Positions 1 through 7,228 of a DNA stretch of 13,341 nt are shown piece after piece (the stretch's first letter is position 1; every line of letters starts with the position of its first letter). The translations under genes and the position numbers were made by a program. Location: the NCBI GenBank assembly GCA_964489055.1, contig CAZAXF010000070.1, forward strand, positions 1 through 13,341, read 5' to 3'. The notes beneath the pieces are model-generated. The model saw only the letters and a list, made by a program, of their open reading frames with translations. It searched no databases and was not told the DNA's origin. Source of the stretch: 66-474 sp964489055 (lineage in GTDB: Bacteria > Pseudomonadota > Gammaproteobacteria > Xanthomonadales > Rhodanobacteraceae).

Positions 1-553
1 CGGAGGTCTTGGCCATCTGCATCAGCGATTGCAGGCCCTCCTGCATGCGCGCGCCGCCGGTGGCCGTGAAGCACACCAGCGGCGTCTTGTCGCGCAGCGC
101 GGTTTCGGCGGCCCGGGTGAATTTTTCACCTACCACCGAACCCATCGAGCCGCCCATGTAGGAAAACTCGAACGCGCAGGCCACCACCGGCATGCCCTTG
201 AGCGCACCCTGGATCGCGACCAGGGCATCCTTCTCGCCGGTGGATTTCTGCGCGGCCAGGATGCGGTCGCGGTACTTCTTGGAATCGCGAAAGCGCAGCG
301 AATCGACCGGCGCCAGGCCCGCCGCGATCTCGTCGCCGCCCTCGTCGAGGAACGAGGCCAGGCGCGCACGCGCACCGAACGGATGGTGGTGCCCGCACTT
401 GGGGCACACCATCAGGTTGCGTTCCAGTTCGGGCCGGTAGAGGCCGATGCCGCAGCCGGAGCACTTTTCCCACACGCCCTCCGGGACCTTGCCCTTGCCG
501 GGCGCGCCTTCGGTACGGATGCGCGGCGAGGTGAGTTTCTGCAACCAGGACAC
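1..553 (-). CDS. accD: Acetyl-CoA carboxylase carboxyltransferase subunit beta (5' part, truncated by window edge)
   Basis: AccD is the beta half of the carboxyltransferase of acetyl-CoA carboxylase. With AccA it moves the carboxyl group from biotin on AccB to acetyl-CoA to make malonyl-CoA for fatty acid synthesis in the cytoplasm. I read 184 codons before the window ends; family members are near 290-300, so roughly the C-terminal third is missing only because of the edge. The start is GTG at 551-553, giving MSWLQKLTSPRIRT, which matches the family N-terminus. A four-cysteine zinc ribbon is intact (C31, C34, C50, C53 in KCSGCG...VCPKCGHH). The carboxyltransferase core follows, with MGGSMGSVVGEKF and TGGARMQEGLQSLMQMAKTS. 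No strong Shine-Dalgarno precedes the GTG. In related genomes accD follows trpA or trpF directly; here a four-gene respiratory cassette separates it from trpA. Confidence 0.96.
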   Translation of the reverse strand, partial: MSWLQKLTSPRIRTEGAPGKGKVPEGVWEKCSGCGIGLYRPELERNLMVCPKCGHHHPFGARARLASFLDEGGDEIAAGLAPVDSLRFRDSKKYRDRILAAQKSTGEKDALVAIQGALKGMPVVACAFEFSYMGGSMGSVVGEKFTRAAETALRDKTPLVCFTATGGARMQEGLQSLMQMAKTS

Positions 554-598
554 GATGGATACCCGCGTTCGATTCCAGCCACCAAGGATACACCGTCC

Positions 599-615
599 AC
601 CGCGAAAACCGCGGT
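599..615 (-). terminator. Short GC hairpin between the sNOR cassette and accD (possible weak terminator)
   Basis: ACCGCG and CGCGGT form a perfect 6-bp stem around a 5-nt loop that reads GTTTT on the transcribed strand. It lies 25 bases after the stop of the last cassette gene and 46 bases before the accD start. The stem is not followed by a U-tract, so it may be a Rho-assisted end, an mRNA 3' stabiliser, or chance in GC-rich sequence. The rest of the 87-bp gap shows no promoter for accD that I would call. Confidence 0.3.
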
Positions 616-640
616 TCCGGCCCCGCCGCCGTATTCCGGG

Positions 641-1225
641 TCACTGCCTGGGAGGATCGACCCGGATGTGGCCCAGGAGCAGTTGCCAGCCGAGCAGCAG
701 CGAAATCACGCAGCCGATCGCCAGCAGCACCTTGCCCGCAAGCTGCTGCTGGGTCACCGGGTAGTTGCTGCACAGTTGCACGTGCGACACTAGGTACACC
801 CAGCCCATCCGGAACGCGGTCGCGGTCACCTCGAGCAGGAACACCCCGCGTACCACGAAGCCCATCCGCGGCCAGCTCAGCGCCAGCGGCGCCCCGATCA
901 GCAGCGGCACGCTCAGGAACTTGGCCAGCTCGCCCAGCGGAATGTCCAGCGCGGCATCGAGCATGCGCGGCAGCATCCAGACCAGGCCGGTCAGCGACGC
1001 CAGCACCAGCCCGCTGATGCCGTGGGCGTTCCAAGCCCCGATCGCGTCGTCCACGCGCCGCGGAACGATGCCCGCGACGTGCCATCCCGCCAGCCCCAGC
1101 AGCGGAATCTGCACCAGCATGTGCAGGGTTATGCTCGATTCCAGCGCGTGCCGGACCGGCGGGACGGCAAGGACGATCCAGAGCAGCAAACCGGCGCAGG
1201 CCCGATAAACCTGACGTCGCTTCAT
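641..1225 (-). CDS. Polytopic membrane protein of the sNOR cluster (orf1-type, oxidase-associated)
   Basis: This 194-residue, strongly hydrophobic protein has about six predicted membrane segments (roughly 9-27, 32-53, 70-88, 102-117, 123-147, 163-185). The ATG at 1223-1225 lies one base after the senC stop, so the two are translationally coupled. The position after senC corresponds to orf1 of the norSY-senC-orf1 cluster known from ammonia oxidisers. The segment LHMLVQIPLLGLAGW (H35, M36) recalls the HMLL motif of caa3-type CtaG assembly factors, and there are potential copper ligands at H26, H35, M36 and C152, but I cannot assign it firmly to CtaG. A role in copper delivery or assembly of the heme-copper enzyme is inferred from context only. 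Base composition and codon use look like the neighbours. No recognised catalytic motif was seen. Confidence 0.85.
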   Translation of the reverse strand: MKRRQVYRACAGLLLWIVLAVPPVRHALESSITLHMLVQIPLLGLAGWHVAGIVPRRVDDAIGAWNAHGISGLVLASLTGLVWMLPRMLDAALDIPLGELAKFLSVPLLIGAPLALSWPRMGFVVRGVFLLEVTATAFRMGWVYLVSHVQLCSNYPVTQQQLAGKVLLAIGCVISLLLGWQLLLGHIRVDPPRQ

Positions 1226-1226
1226 G

Positions 1227-1844
1227 TCATGTCCCGAGCCGTTCCGTCACGTAACGCAGCGCCACCTGCGTGTCGTACCAGTTCACCACCTTGACCAGGC
1301 GACCCTCGGGGTCGACGACCTCCAGCACCGGGTTGTGCACGAAGTCTCCGTGGCCATCGGGAAGCGGGCGCACGCCAAATGCGTGCAGCAGTGTCTCCAG
1401 GCCATCCGCGTCGGTCGGGCGCGCCGCGAGCCAGCCGCGGCCGGGCTGCCCGAAACGGTTCTGGTATTCGGTCAGGGCCTTCGGGCCGTCATGCTCCGGA
1501 TCGAAGCTGACGCTGAGCAGCGCAACCTCGCCCCGCGAGATGGGCCCGGCAAGTGTTTGCTGCAGGCGCGCGAACTGGGCGCCCTGCACGGAACAGGTCG
1601 TCGTGCAACGGGTGTAGATGAAATCGACCAGCAACCAGCGCCCGCGCAGGTCGGTGAAACCGATGACCCGCCCGTCCGCCGTCTGCAGCTTGACGTCCGG
1701 TACCGGCCGCGGGTTTTCGCGCACCCCGACCCGGAACGCGGTTGCGGTGGTGAACGCCTTGAAGCCGTCGGTTGCCGCAGTCAGCGTCGTGATGCCCGCC
1801 GCCAGGATCAACAGGCTGACGAGCAATGTTCGCAGCATTGCCAT
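1227..1844 (-). CDS. senC: SCO1/SenC-family copper chaperone / thiol-disulfide protein
   Basis: SCO/SenC proteins are membrane-anchored, thioredoxin-fold proteins facing the periplasm that metallate or reduce the CuA site of heme-copper oxidases. The 205-residue product has an N-terminal membrane anchor (about residues 5-24) and then the thioredoxin-like domain. The copper-binding CxxxC is present (C80-TTT-C84, in DFIYTRCTTTCS), as is the distal histidine (H170, in GDFVHNPVLEVVD), so all three copper ligands are kept. It lies 33 bp after the catalytic subunit gene and one base before orf1. Because subunit II of this cluster has an intact CuA site, the natural client is that subunit. The start is ATG at 1842-1844; a second ATG two codons downstream is an alternative, and neither has a strong Shine-Dalgarno. 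Confidence 0.93.
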   Translation of the reverse strand: MAMLRTLLVSLLILAAGITTLTAATDGFKAFTTATAFRVGVRENPRPVPDVKLQTADGRVIGFTDLRGRWLLVDFIYTRCTTTCSVQGAQFARLQQTLAGPISRGEVALLSVSFDPEHDGPKALTEYQNRFGQPGRGWLAARPTDADGLETLLHAFGVRPLPDGHGDFVHNPVLEVVDPEGRLVKVVNWYDTQVALRYVTERLGT

Positions 1845-1877
1845 CAGCCAATGTGCTATAGCAACCGGTACCCCCTG

Positions 1878-3386
1878 TCAAGGCTGGCCGGCAACGTCCG
1901 CGATGCCTTCGGTGACGGGTCCGCGCGGCGGCTCCTTCCCCATCATCCCCAGGATGATCCGGGTCGCGAAATAGATCATCGCGAGCACCACGAGGATCGC
2001 ACCGATGGACCCGATCGCGTCGGTCGATGTCCATGCCGGCAGGTGCGGATACATGCGCCTGGGCACGCTCAGGTGTCCGGCATCCAGGAACGCCAGCAGG
2101 AAGATCAGCGCGCCGCCGATGTACACCGGGAATCCGGCGCGGTCGGCACCGGAGTTCGGCGGCCCGTCCGAGCGCGCCCCGATCACGTGGTACATCAGCG
2201 CCAGCGCCATCGCCAGCACGCCGATCAGCAGGTAGAAGTGGAAGTGCCCCGGCACCCACTGGGTATTGTGCATCACGTGGTTGATGCGGATGGTGCCGTC
2301 GAGGACGGCCGCGAATCCGCCCGCGATCCACCCGAACAACGACAACACCAGCAACTTGGACGGCATGGTCCAGCGCATGTTGGAGCCGTAGATGTTGACC
2401 ATCGCGCCCCAGGCGGTCACCAGCACCACCGGGAAGCCCGAGGCCCACGAAACCACCTGCCCCATGGTCAGGAACCAGTGCGGCTCGGCAAAATCCATCA
2501 ACAGGTGGTGCGGGAACACCGTGATCACGAACAGCGTGGTCAACGCCCAGCCCCACAGGAACAACCTCGACAGCCCATATGGCTTGCCCGAATACCGTGG
2601 CAGCAGTTCATAGACCGCGATCACGCCCATGTAGATGGACGCGTTGATGTACATGTGCCCGAACCAGTAGATCAGCGTCTTGGTGAACAGCGCATCGAGC
2701 ACCACCTGCGGATAGAAGATGTTGACCAGGCTCATCACCAGCACCACCGCACCGGCCAGGATCCCCAGCGAGTTGGCGATGATCATGCTGGTGCTGGCCA
2801 CCACGGTCTTGGGGTGGTTCTGGTCGATGGTGCCCCGGAACAGCCACTGCAGGCCGAGTGCGCGGCCCAGGTTGCCGTGCTTCTTGATGATGCCCGCCGC
2901 CGCGTCGAGGTAGAAGATCAGTTCACCGACCCCGATCAGCAGGTAACCCACCATGAACAATGCCGACGCGCCGGACGTCCACATGCCCACCGGATGCGTG
3001 GGCAGCGGATACAGGAAGGTCCACAGCGCGGCATAGCCGCCGACGAAGATCGAGAAGATGATGCACAACGCACCCAGCATGAACATCACGTAATTGGTGA
3101 CGAATGCCCACAGGTGCAGCCGCACGTAGCGGCGCAGGAAATACCACATCACTGCCGTGGTCGCGAGCACCATCGTGCCGACCATGCCCGCGCCATGCAT
3201 CGACAGCAGCCGGTAGAACAGGTCGGGCGGCATGCTGTACCAGTTGGCTTGCGCGGTGCGCATGCTGACCCCGATCAGCATCATCGCCACGAACAGCACC
3301 ACCGCGGTGATGATGTACAGGTCGAACGCCACGCGCTTGCCGCCGGCAAGCCGCTCTTCCTCGGGATACAGTGTCGTCGTGGCCAT
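1878..3386 (-). CDS. Heme-copper oxidase superfamily subunit I, sNOR-type (putative NO reductase catalytic subunit)
   Basis: This 502-residue, about 12-13 segment membrane protein is the catalytic subunit of a heme-copper enzyme close to B-type (ba3) oxidases. Metal ligands are intact: H64 (SMHG) and H383 for the low-spin heme, H244 (WFGHMYIN), H293 and H294 (VFPHHLL) for CuB, and H381 (WVPGHFHF) for the high-spin heme. In ba3 oxidases a tyrosine four residues after the first CuB histidine is cross-linked to it; here that residue is N248, while the following Y259, L262, P263 and G267 align well with ba3. Loss of this tyrosine is a mark of NO-reducing members. With the subunit II-subunit I-senC-orf1 order it matches sNOR (norSY) of ammonia oxidisers. 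The start MATTTLYPEE at 3386 is preceded by GGGGGGAAC and lies 2 bp after the subunit II stop; longer in-frame extensions would overlap that gene. The alternative is a divergent oxygen reductase. Confidence 0.9.
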   Translation of the reverse strand: MATTTLYPEEERLAGGKRVAFDLYIITAVVLFVAMMLIGVSMRTAQANWYSMPPDLFYRLLSMHGAGMVGTMVLATTAVMWYFLRRYVRLHLWAFVTNYVMFMLGALCIIFSIFVGGYAALWTFLYPLPTHPVGMWTSGASALFMVGYLLIGVGELIFYLDAAAGIIKKHGNLGRALGLQWLFRGTIDQNHPKTVVASTSMIIANSLGILAGAVVLVMSLVNIFYPQVVLDALFTKTLIYWFGHMYINASIYMGVIAVYELLPRYSGKPYGLSRLFLWGWALTTLFVITVFPHHLLMDFAEPHWFLTMGQVVSWASGFPVVLVTAWGAMVNIYGSNMRWTMPSKLLVLSLFGWIAGGFAAVLDGTIRINHVMHNTQWVPGHFHFYLLIGVLAMALALMYHVIGARSDGPPNSGADRAGFPVYIGGALIFLLAFLDAGHLSVPRRMYPHLPAWTSTDAIGSIGAILVVLAMIYFATRIILGMMGKEPPRGPVTEGIADVAGQP

Positions 3387-3388
3387 GG

Positions 3389-3937
3389 TCAGTTCCCCCC
3401 CTGCGCAACAACGTGGATGTCGGCGACCATCGCCGCATGCCCGAGTCCGCAGTACTCCAGGCACCGCACCTTGTACGTGCCGGGATCGGCGAACGTGTAC
3501 AGCAGCTTGTTGGTGTAACCGGGCATGGCCTGGGTCTGGGTCACGACACGACCGTCGGGCCCGTAGATGGCAAAGCCGTGGTTGACGTCCATGCTGGTGA
3601 CGCGGAACTCCACCACGCTGCCGGTCTTGACGGTGTCGGGCTTGATCTGCCACGACCACTGGCGCCCCACCACGTTGACGACCTGGTCGGCGTTGAGGTC
3701 ACCGCTCTGCGGTGGAATCGGAAACTCCGCCAGCGTGGCCCAGCTTCCGATCACGAAGCCGATGAACAGGATCGCGAACAACCACGCCTGCAGGACGTGT
3801 GCGGTTCGCGCAGTCTTTTGTGCGGCGGCGTCGTCGGCGGGCGGCCTTCGCACGCCCCGGATGACGAAAATGAACCCCAGCGCTATCAGCGCAGCCCCAA
3901 CCAGCCAGATCGTCCAGGCGACATTCTGCAGGACCAT
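3389..3937 (-). CDS. Heme-copper enzyme subunit II with intact CuA site (sNOR-type electron-entry subunit)
   Basis: This 182-residue protein has two N-terminal membrane helices (about 5-27 and 49-69) followed by a periplasmic cupredoxin domain. All binuclear CuA ligands are visible: H120 (DVNHGF), C159, E161, C163, H167 and M170 in CLEYCGLGHAAM, the standard C-x3-C-x3-H-x2-M pattern. It should accept electrons from a soluble cytochrome c and pass them to the subunit I heme; there is no CxxCH heme c motif, unlike NorC. The ATG at 3935-3937 was chosen because AGGAGGGG sits 2 bases upstream; a TTG further upstream at 3997 would run through the likely promoter. The subunit I gene begins 2 bp after its stop. 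It is the first gene of the four-gene cassette. I leave the symbol empty because I cannot recall with certainty which of norS and norY names which subunit. Confidence 0.93.
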   Translation of the reverse strand: MVLQNVAWTIWLVGAALIALGFIFVIRGVRRPPADDAAAQKTARTAHVLQAWLFAILFIGFVIGSWATLAEFPIPPQSGDLNADQVVNVVGRQWSWQIKPDTVKTGSVVEFRVTSMDVNHGFAIYGPDGRVVTQTQAMPGYTNKLLYTFADPGTYKVRCLEYCGLGHAAMVADIHVVAQGGN

Positions 3938-3939
3938 GG

Positions 3940-3947
3940 CCCCTCCT
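3940..3947 (-). promoter_or_regulatory. Strong Shine-Dalgarno of the CuA subunit II gene
   Basis: On the coding strand AGGAGGGG lies 2 bases before the ATG at 3937 (about 5 bases counted from the GGAGG core). It is the clearest ribosome binding site in the window and decides the start of the first cassette gene against the upstream TTG at 3997. Confidence 0.85.
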
Positions 3948-3968
3948 GCCAGTGATCGGTCCGCGCCA

Positions 3969-3997
3969 TTGGTACTCCGCGCTGCACCCGATGTCAA
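3969..3997 (-). promoter_or_regulatory. Candidate sigma70 promoter of the sNOR cassette
   Basis: On the minus strand a perfect -35 TTGACA (3992-3997) is followed after exactly 17 bp by TACCAA (3969-3974), which keeps the T, A and A at the most important -10 positions. Transcription would start near 3961-3963, giving a leader of about 25 nt that carries the strong Shine-Dalgarno. The -35 overlaps a direct repeat, TGACATT followed by TGACATC. The weak -10 suggests that an activator, or relief of a repressor, sets the level. Confidence 0.55.
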
Positions 3998-4007
3998 ATG
4001 TCATGAA

Positions 4008-4020
4008 ACACCGCCGGTGT
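4008..4020. promoter_or_regulatory. 13-bp perfect palindrome upstream of the -35 box (candidate operator)
   Basis: ACACCG-C-CGGTGT is a perfect 6+1+6 inverted repeat whose edge lies 10 bp upstream of the candidate -35. The position suits an activator or repressor of the sNOR promoter. I do not recognise it as the site of a named regulator. In GC-rich DNA a 6-bp palindrome can be chance, so only the placement argues for function. Confidence 0.35.
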
Positions 4021-4055
4021 GCCGGCTGGTCACACGGCTGGAAGCATCGAAGGCC

Positions 4056-4071
4056 GCATCAAATGCACACA
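4056..4071 (-). promoter_or_regulatory. GCAT-N3-ATGC inverted repeat with NsrR-half-site-like TGCATTT
   Basis: The plus strand reads GCATCAAATGC at 4056-4066, so the minus strand carries TGTGTGCATTTGATGC in an A+T-richer patch. TGCATTT matches the core of the NsrR half-site (AAGATGCATTT), with 7 of 11 positions agreeing. NsrR is the NO-sensing repressor of many NO-detoxifying genes. It lies about 60 bp upstream of the -35, which is far for a simple repressor site. This is a suggestion only. Confidence 0.2.
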
Positions 4072-4170
4072 AAAATGTTGCGAATCGAGACCCACAAGGA
4101 TGCTGCGCCGATCCGGTTTTGACGCTCGATGGAGCTTGCGGCGACGCCGCATGGGCCGCAACAGCCGAAG

Positions 4171-4186
4171 CGGCACGGTGGTGCCG
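4171..4186 (-). terminator. Hairpin after trpA (possible terminator)
   Basis: CGGCAC-GGTG-GTGCCG is a perfect 6-bp stem with a 4-base loop, 33 bases past the trpA stop on the transcribed strand. No uridine run follows it, so an intrinsic terminator is not certain. A break in transcription here would fit the independent promoter found downstream for the sNOR cassette. The rest of the 282-bp gap (3938-4219) holds the promoter and palindromes listed separately and no gene. Confidence 0.35.
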
Positions 4187-4219
4187 AAATCACCTGGCCG
4201 CCCCTTGCTGCACCGACCG

Positions 4220-5026
4220 TCACTCTGCCGGCGAATCGATCGCGGCGCGGACTGGTGCCAGAAATTCACGCGCGCGCCGGCCGGCAGCGTCGGCGTCCGG
4301 GGCTCCTTCCAGCGCCTGCACCAGCGCCGAACCGATCACCACGCCGTCGGCGAAGCCGGCGACCATCCTCGCGCTGTTTGCATCCTTGATGCCGAAGCCG
4401 ACCGCCACCGGCACCTTCGCGCGTTGGCGCAGGTCGGCAACCCGCGACGCGGTGTCCGTCGCCGACAGCTTCGCCGCGCCGGTGATGCCGGCGAACGACA
4501 CGTAATACAGATAGCCTTCGGCCGCTTCGACCGCACGCGCCAGGCGCGCCTCGGAGGTGGTCGGCGCCACCAGCAGGATGCGCATGAGCCCTGCCTCCCG
4601 CAACGACTCCAGGGTGGCGTCTTCCTCGATCGGGCAATCGACCACCAGCACCCCGTCCACGCCTGCATCGACCGCTTCACGGCCGAAGCGTTCGATGCCG
4701 TGGATCTCGACGGGATTGAGGTAACCCATCAGCACGATCGGCGTGGTGGTATCGCGCCCGCGGAATTCGCGCACCCAACCGAGAATGTCCGCCACACCGA
4801 CCTTGTTTCGCAGCGCGCGCTCGTCGGCATGCTGGATCACCGGCCCGTCCGCCATCGGATCGGAAAATGGCATCCCGAGCTCGATCAGATCGGCGCCGGC
4901 CTCCACCAGCGCATGCATGACCGCCACCGTCGCATCCGGCAACGGATCGCCGGCGGTGATGAAGGGAATCAGGGCCTTGCGGTTGCTTTCGCGAAGTCTT
5001 TCGAAGCGGGTGGCGATGCGGTTCAT
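4220..5026 (-). CDS. trpA: Tryptophan synthase alpha subunit
   Basis: TrpA cleaves indole-3-glycerol phosphate to indole and glyceraldehyde-3-phosphate; indole is channelled to TrpB within the alpha2-beta2 complex. The 268-residue product has the family length. The catalytic pair E49 and D60 falls exactly at the canonical numbering in the segment GADLIELGMPFSDPMADGPV. The TIM-barrel phosphate-binding end is seen in VAVGFGIKDA and GVVIGSALV. The start MNRIATRFERLR at 5026 matches relatives. The frame stays open upstream through heptad repeat DNA, but that would add low-complexity residues absent from the family. No Shine-Dalgarno is visible: a GGTCCC repeat unit ends about ten bases before the ATG. 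A 268-bp repeat-bearing gap separates it from trpB, unusual for two genes whose products form one complex. Confidence 0.97.
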   Translation of the reverse strand: MNRIATRFERLRESNRKALIPFITAGDPLPDATVAVMHALVEAGADLIELGMPFSDPMADGPVIQHADERALRNKVGVADILGWVREFRGRDTTTPIVLMGYLNPVEIHGIERFGREAVDAGVDGVLVVDCPIEEDATLESLREAGLMRILLVAPTTSEARLARAVEAAEGYLYYVSFAGITGAAKLSATDTASRVADLRQRAKVPVAVGFGIKDANSARMVAGFADGVVIGSALVQALEGAPDADAAGRRAREFLAPVRAAIDSPAE

Positions 5027-5036
5027 GGCTGTTGCA

Positions 5037-5097
5037 GGGACCGGGGACCGGCGGCCGGAAAGAGAAATCGGGACCAGGGACCAGGGACCGGGGACCA
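5037..5097. repeat. Heptad repeat arm (GGGACCG/GGGACCA), trpA-proximal
   Basis: Six 7-bp units of GGGACC(G/A) lie in two blocks: two at 5037-5050 and four contiguous at 5070-5097, with a purine-rich 19-bp break between them. The array ends about 10 bp upstream of the trpA ATG. It faces an inverted copy at 5199-5256. On the trp transcript this arm reads GGTCCC. Confidence 0.9.
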
Positions 5098-5198
5098 AAA
5101 GCGGTCTCGCGCCGCCGCGGCCCGATACGCTGGGAGTGGCCGAGGGAAAGCTCCGGTACTGCAGGTGGCTGGAAGCATCCATGCAGCTTCATGCCGCC

Positions 5199-5256
5199 CG
5201 GTCCCCGGTCCCCGGTCCCTGGTCCCCGAAGGCTTCGGTCCCCGGGCCCCGGTCCC
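5199..5256. repeat. Inverted heptad repeat arm (CGGTCCC), trpB-proximal
   Basis: Four contiguous units (CGGTCCC x3, TGGTCCC) occupy 5199-5226; three more (CGGTCCC, CGGGCCC, CGGTCCC) occupy 5236-5256. The block at 5199-5226 is complementary to 5070-5097 at 26 of 28 positions, and the two mismatches become G-U pairs in RNA. The 101-bp spacer (5098-5198) holds no gene. The array begins 38 bases after the trpB stop. Confidence 0.9.
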
Positions 5257-5294
5257 GATTCCCCGTTCTCCATTGCCGCCGGCCGTTGCCATCA

Positions 5295-6503
<1,209 letters not shown>

Positions 6504-6526
6504 GTGGTGTCCGGTTCGTGTGCTGC

Positions 6527-7189
6527 TCAACGATCAGTCCGTTCGCGGACGGCCTCCCGCTCCTCCAGCCCGACCGTCCCGACCGCGGCGAAGAACGCAC
6601 GCATTTTCGCAGCGTCCTTGATGCCGGGTTCGGACTCGACGCCGCTGGCAAGGTCGACCCCCCAGGGGTGCACGCTGCCGATCGCGTCGGCCACGTTGTC
6701 CGCGTTCAGGCCTCCGGCCAGCACCACGGGGCGGCCGAGATCGCGCGGAATGCGCGACCAGTCGTAGGTCCTGCCCTGCCCTCCCTGCTGGCCGGGTGCG
6801 TGACCGTCAAGAACGAAGCCCGCGGCGTGTGCGTGCGCAGCCGCGATCGCACGCACGTCCACCTCGCCTGCCATTCCCAGTGCCTTGATGTAGCGCACGC
6901 CGAACGAGGCACAGAACGCGGGCTCCTCCAGGCCGTGGAACTGCACCAGGTCGGGCTTCACGCGCTCGATGATCGCCTGCACCGTTGCCGCATCGAGCCC
7001 GTGTGTCAGCACCACGGCATCGACGAACGCAGGCAGCGCATTGCGGATCGCGCATGCGCGCTCGAGCGTGACGCAGCGCGGGCTGGAGGGCGTCATCACC
7101 ATGCCGATCGCATCGGCTCCCAGCTCGCAGGCCAGCAGCGCGTCCTCGATGCGGGTGATGCCGCAGATCTTTACATGGGTTCGATTCAT
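6527..7189 (-). CDS. trpF: Phosphoribosylanthranilate isomerase
   Basis: TrpF performs the Amadori rearrangement of N-(5-phosphoribosyl)anthranilate to CdRP, the third step of tryptophan synthesis. The 220-residue TIM-barrel protein is a stand-alone TrpF, not fused to TrpC. The catalytic general base C9 lies in KICGIT, and the general acid is D128 in GFVLDGH. Other family signatures are VQFHG, VVLAGGLNADNV and GVDLASGVES. The MTPSSPR segment (about residues 32-38) is the usual SPR loop. The start MNRTHVKICGITR at 7189 agrees with the family; an in-frame extension to 7345 would enter the upstream repeat element. Placement between truA and trpB is typical of Xanthomonadales. Confidence 0.97.
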   Translation of the reverse strand: MNRTHVKICGITRIEDALLACELGADAIGMVMTPSSPRCVTLERACAIRNALPAFVDAVVLTHGLDAATVQAIIERVKPDLVQFHGLEEPAFCASFGVRYIKALGMAGEVDVRAIAAAHAHAAGFVLDGHAPGQQGGQGRTYDWSRIPRDLGRPVVLAGGLNADNVADAIGSVHPWGVDLASGVESEPGIKDAAKMRAFFAAVGTVGLEEREAVRERTDR

Positions 7190-7228
7190 GCGGGGGCCTT
7201 GCCAGGCAAATCCTGTCCGCAAAGGAGC

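Noticed and set aside
1224..3518. Long open frame on the plus strand across the oxidase genes
   Set aside because: It is antisense to senC and subunit I, which have clear motifs. Its translation is a His/Arg/Gln-rich string typical of shadow frames in GC-rich DNA, with no recognisable domain.
3387..3659. N-terminal extension of subunit I to 3659
   Set aside because: It would overlap most of the CuA domain of subunit II in another frame and encode an Arg-rich non-membrane segment. MATTTLYPEE follows a purine-rich site and gives a normal family N-terminus.
1878..3937. Ordinary ba3/aa3 cytochrome c oxidase
   Set aside because: The fold and metal ligands fit, but the cross-linked tyrosine position is Asn, no subunit III or heme A synthesis genes are present, and the gene order matches the sNOR cluster. 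Kept as the main alternative, not excluded.
1878..3937. Canonical NorCB nitric oxide reductase
   Set aside because: The partner subunit has a CuA cupredoxin domain and no CxxCH heme c motif, and subunit I resembles ba3 oxidases more than NorB.
3938..3997. TTG start at 3997 for the CuA subunit
   Set aside because: It would place the start codon within the -35 region. The ATG at 3937 has a strong Shine-Dalgarno and leads directly into the first membrane helix.
3990..4071. FNR/NNR-type site (TTGAT-N4-ATCAA)
   Set aside because: TTTGAT and TTTGAC occur in the region but without a properly spaced inverted partner half-site.
6504..6530. TTG start of trpB overlapping the trpF stop
   Set aside because: Possible for translational coupling, but the added residues SSTRTGHH are not family-like and the ATG at 6503 aligns with known TrpB N-termini.
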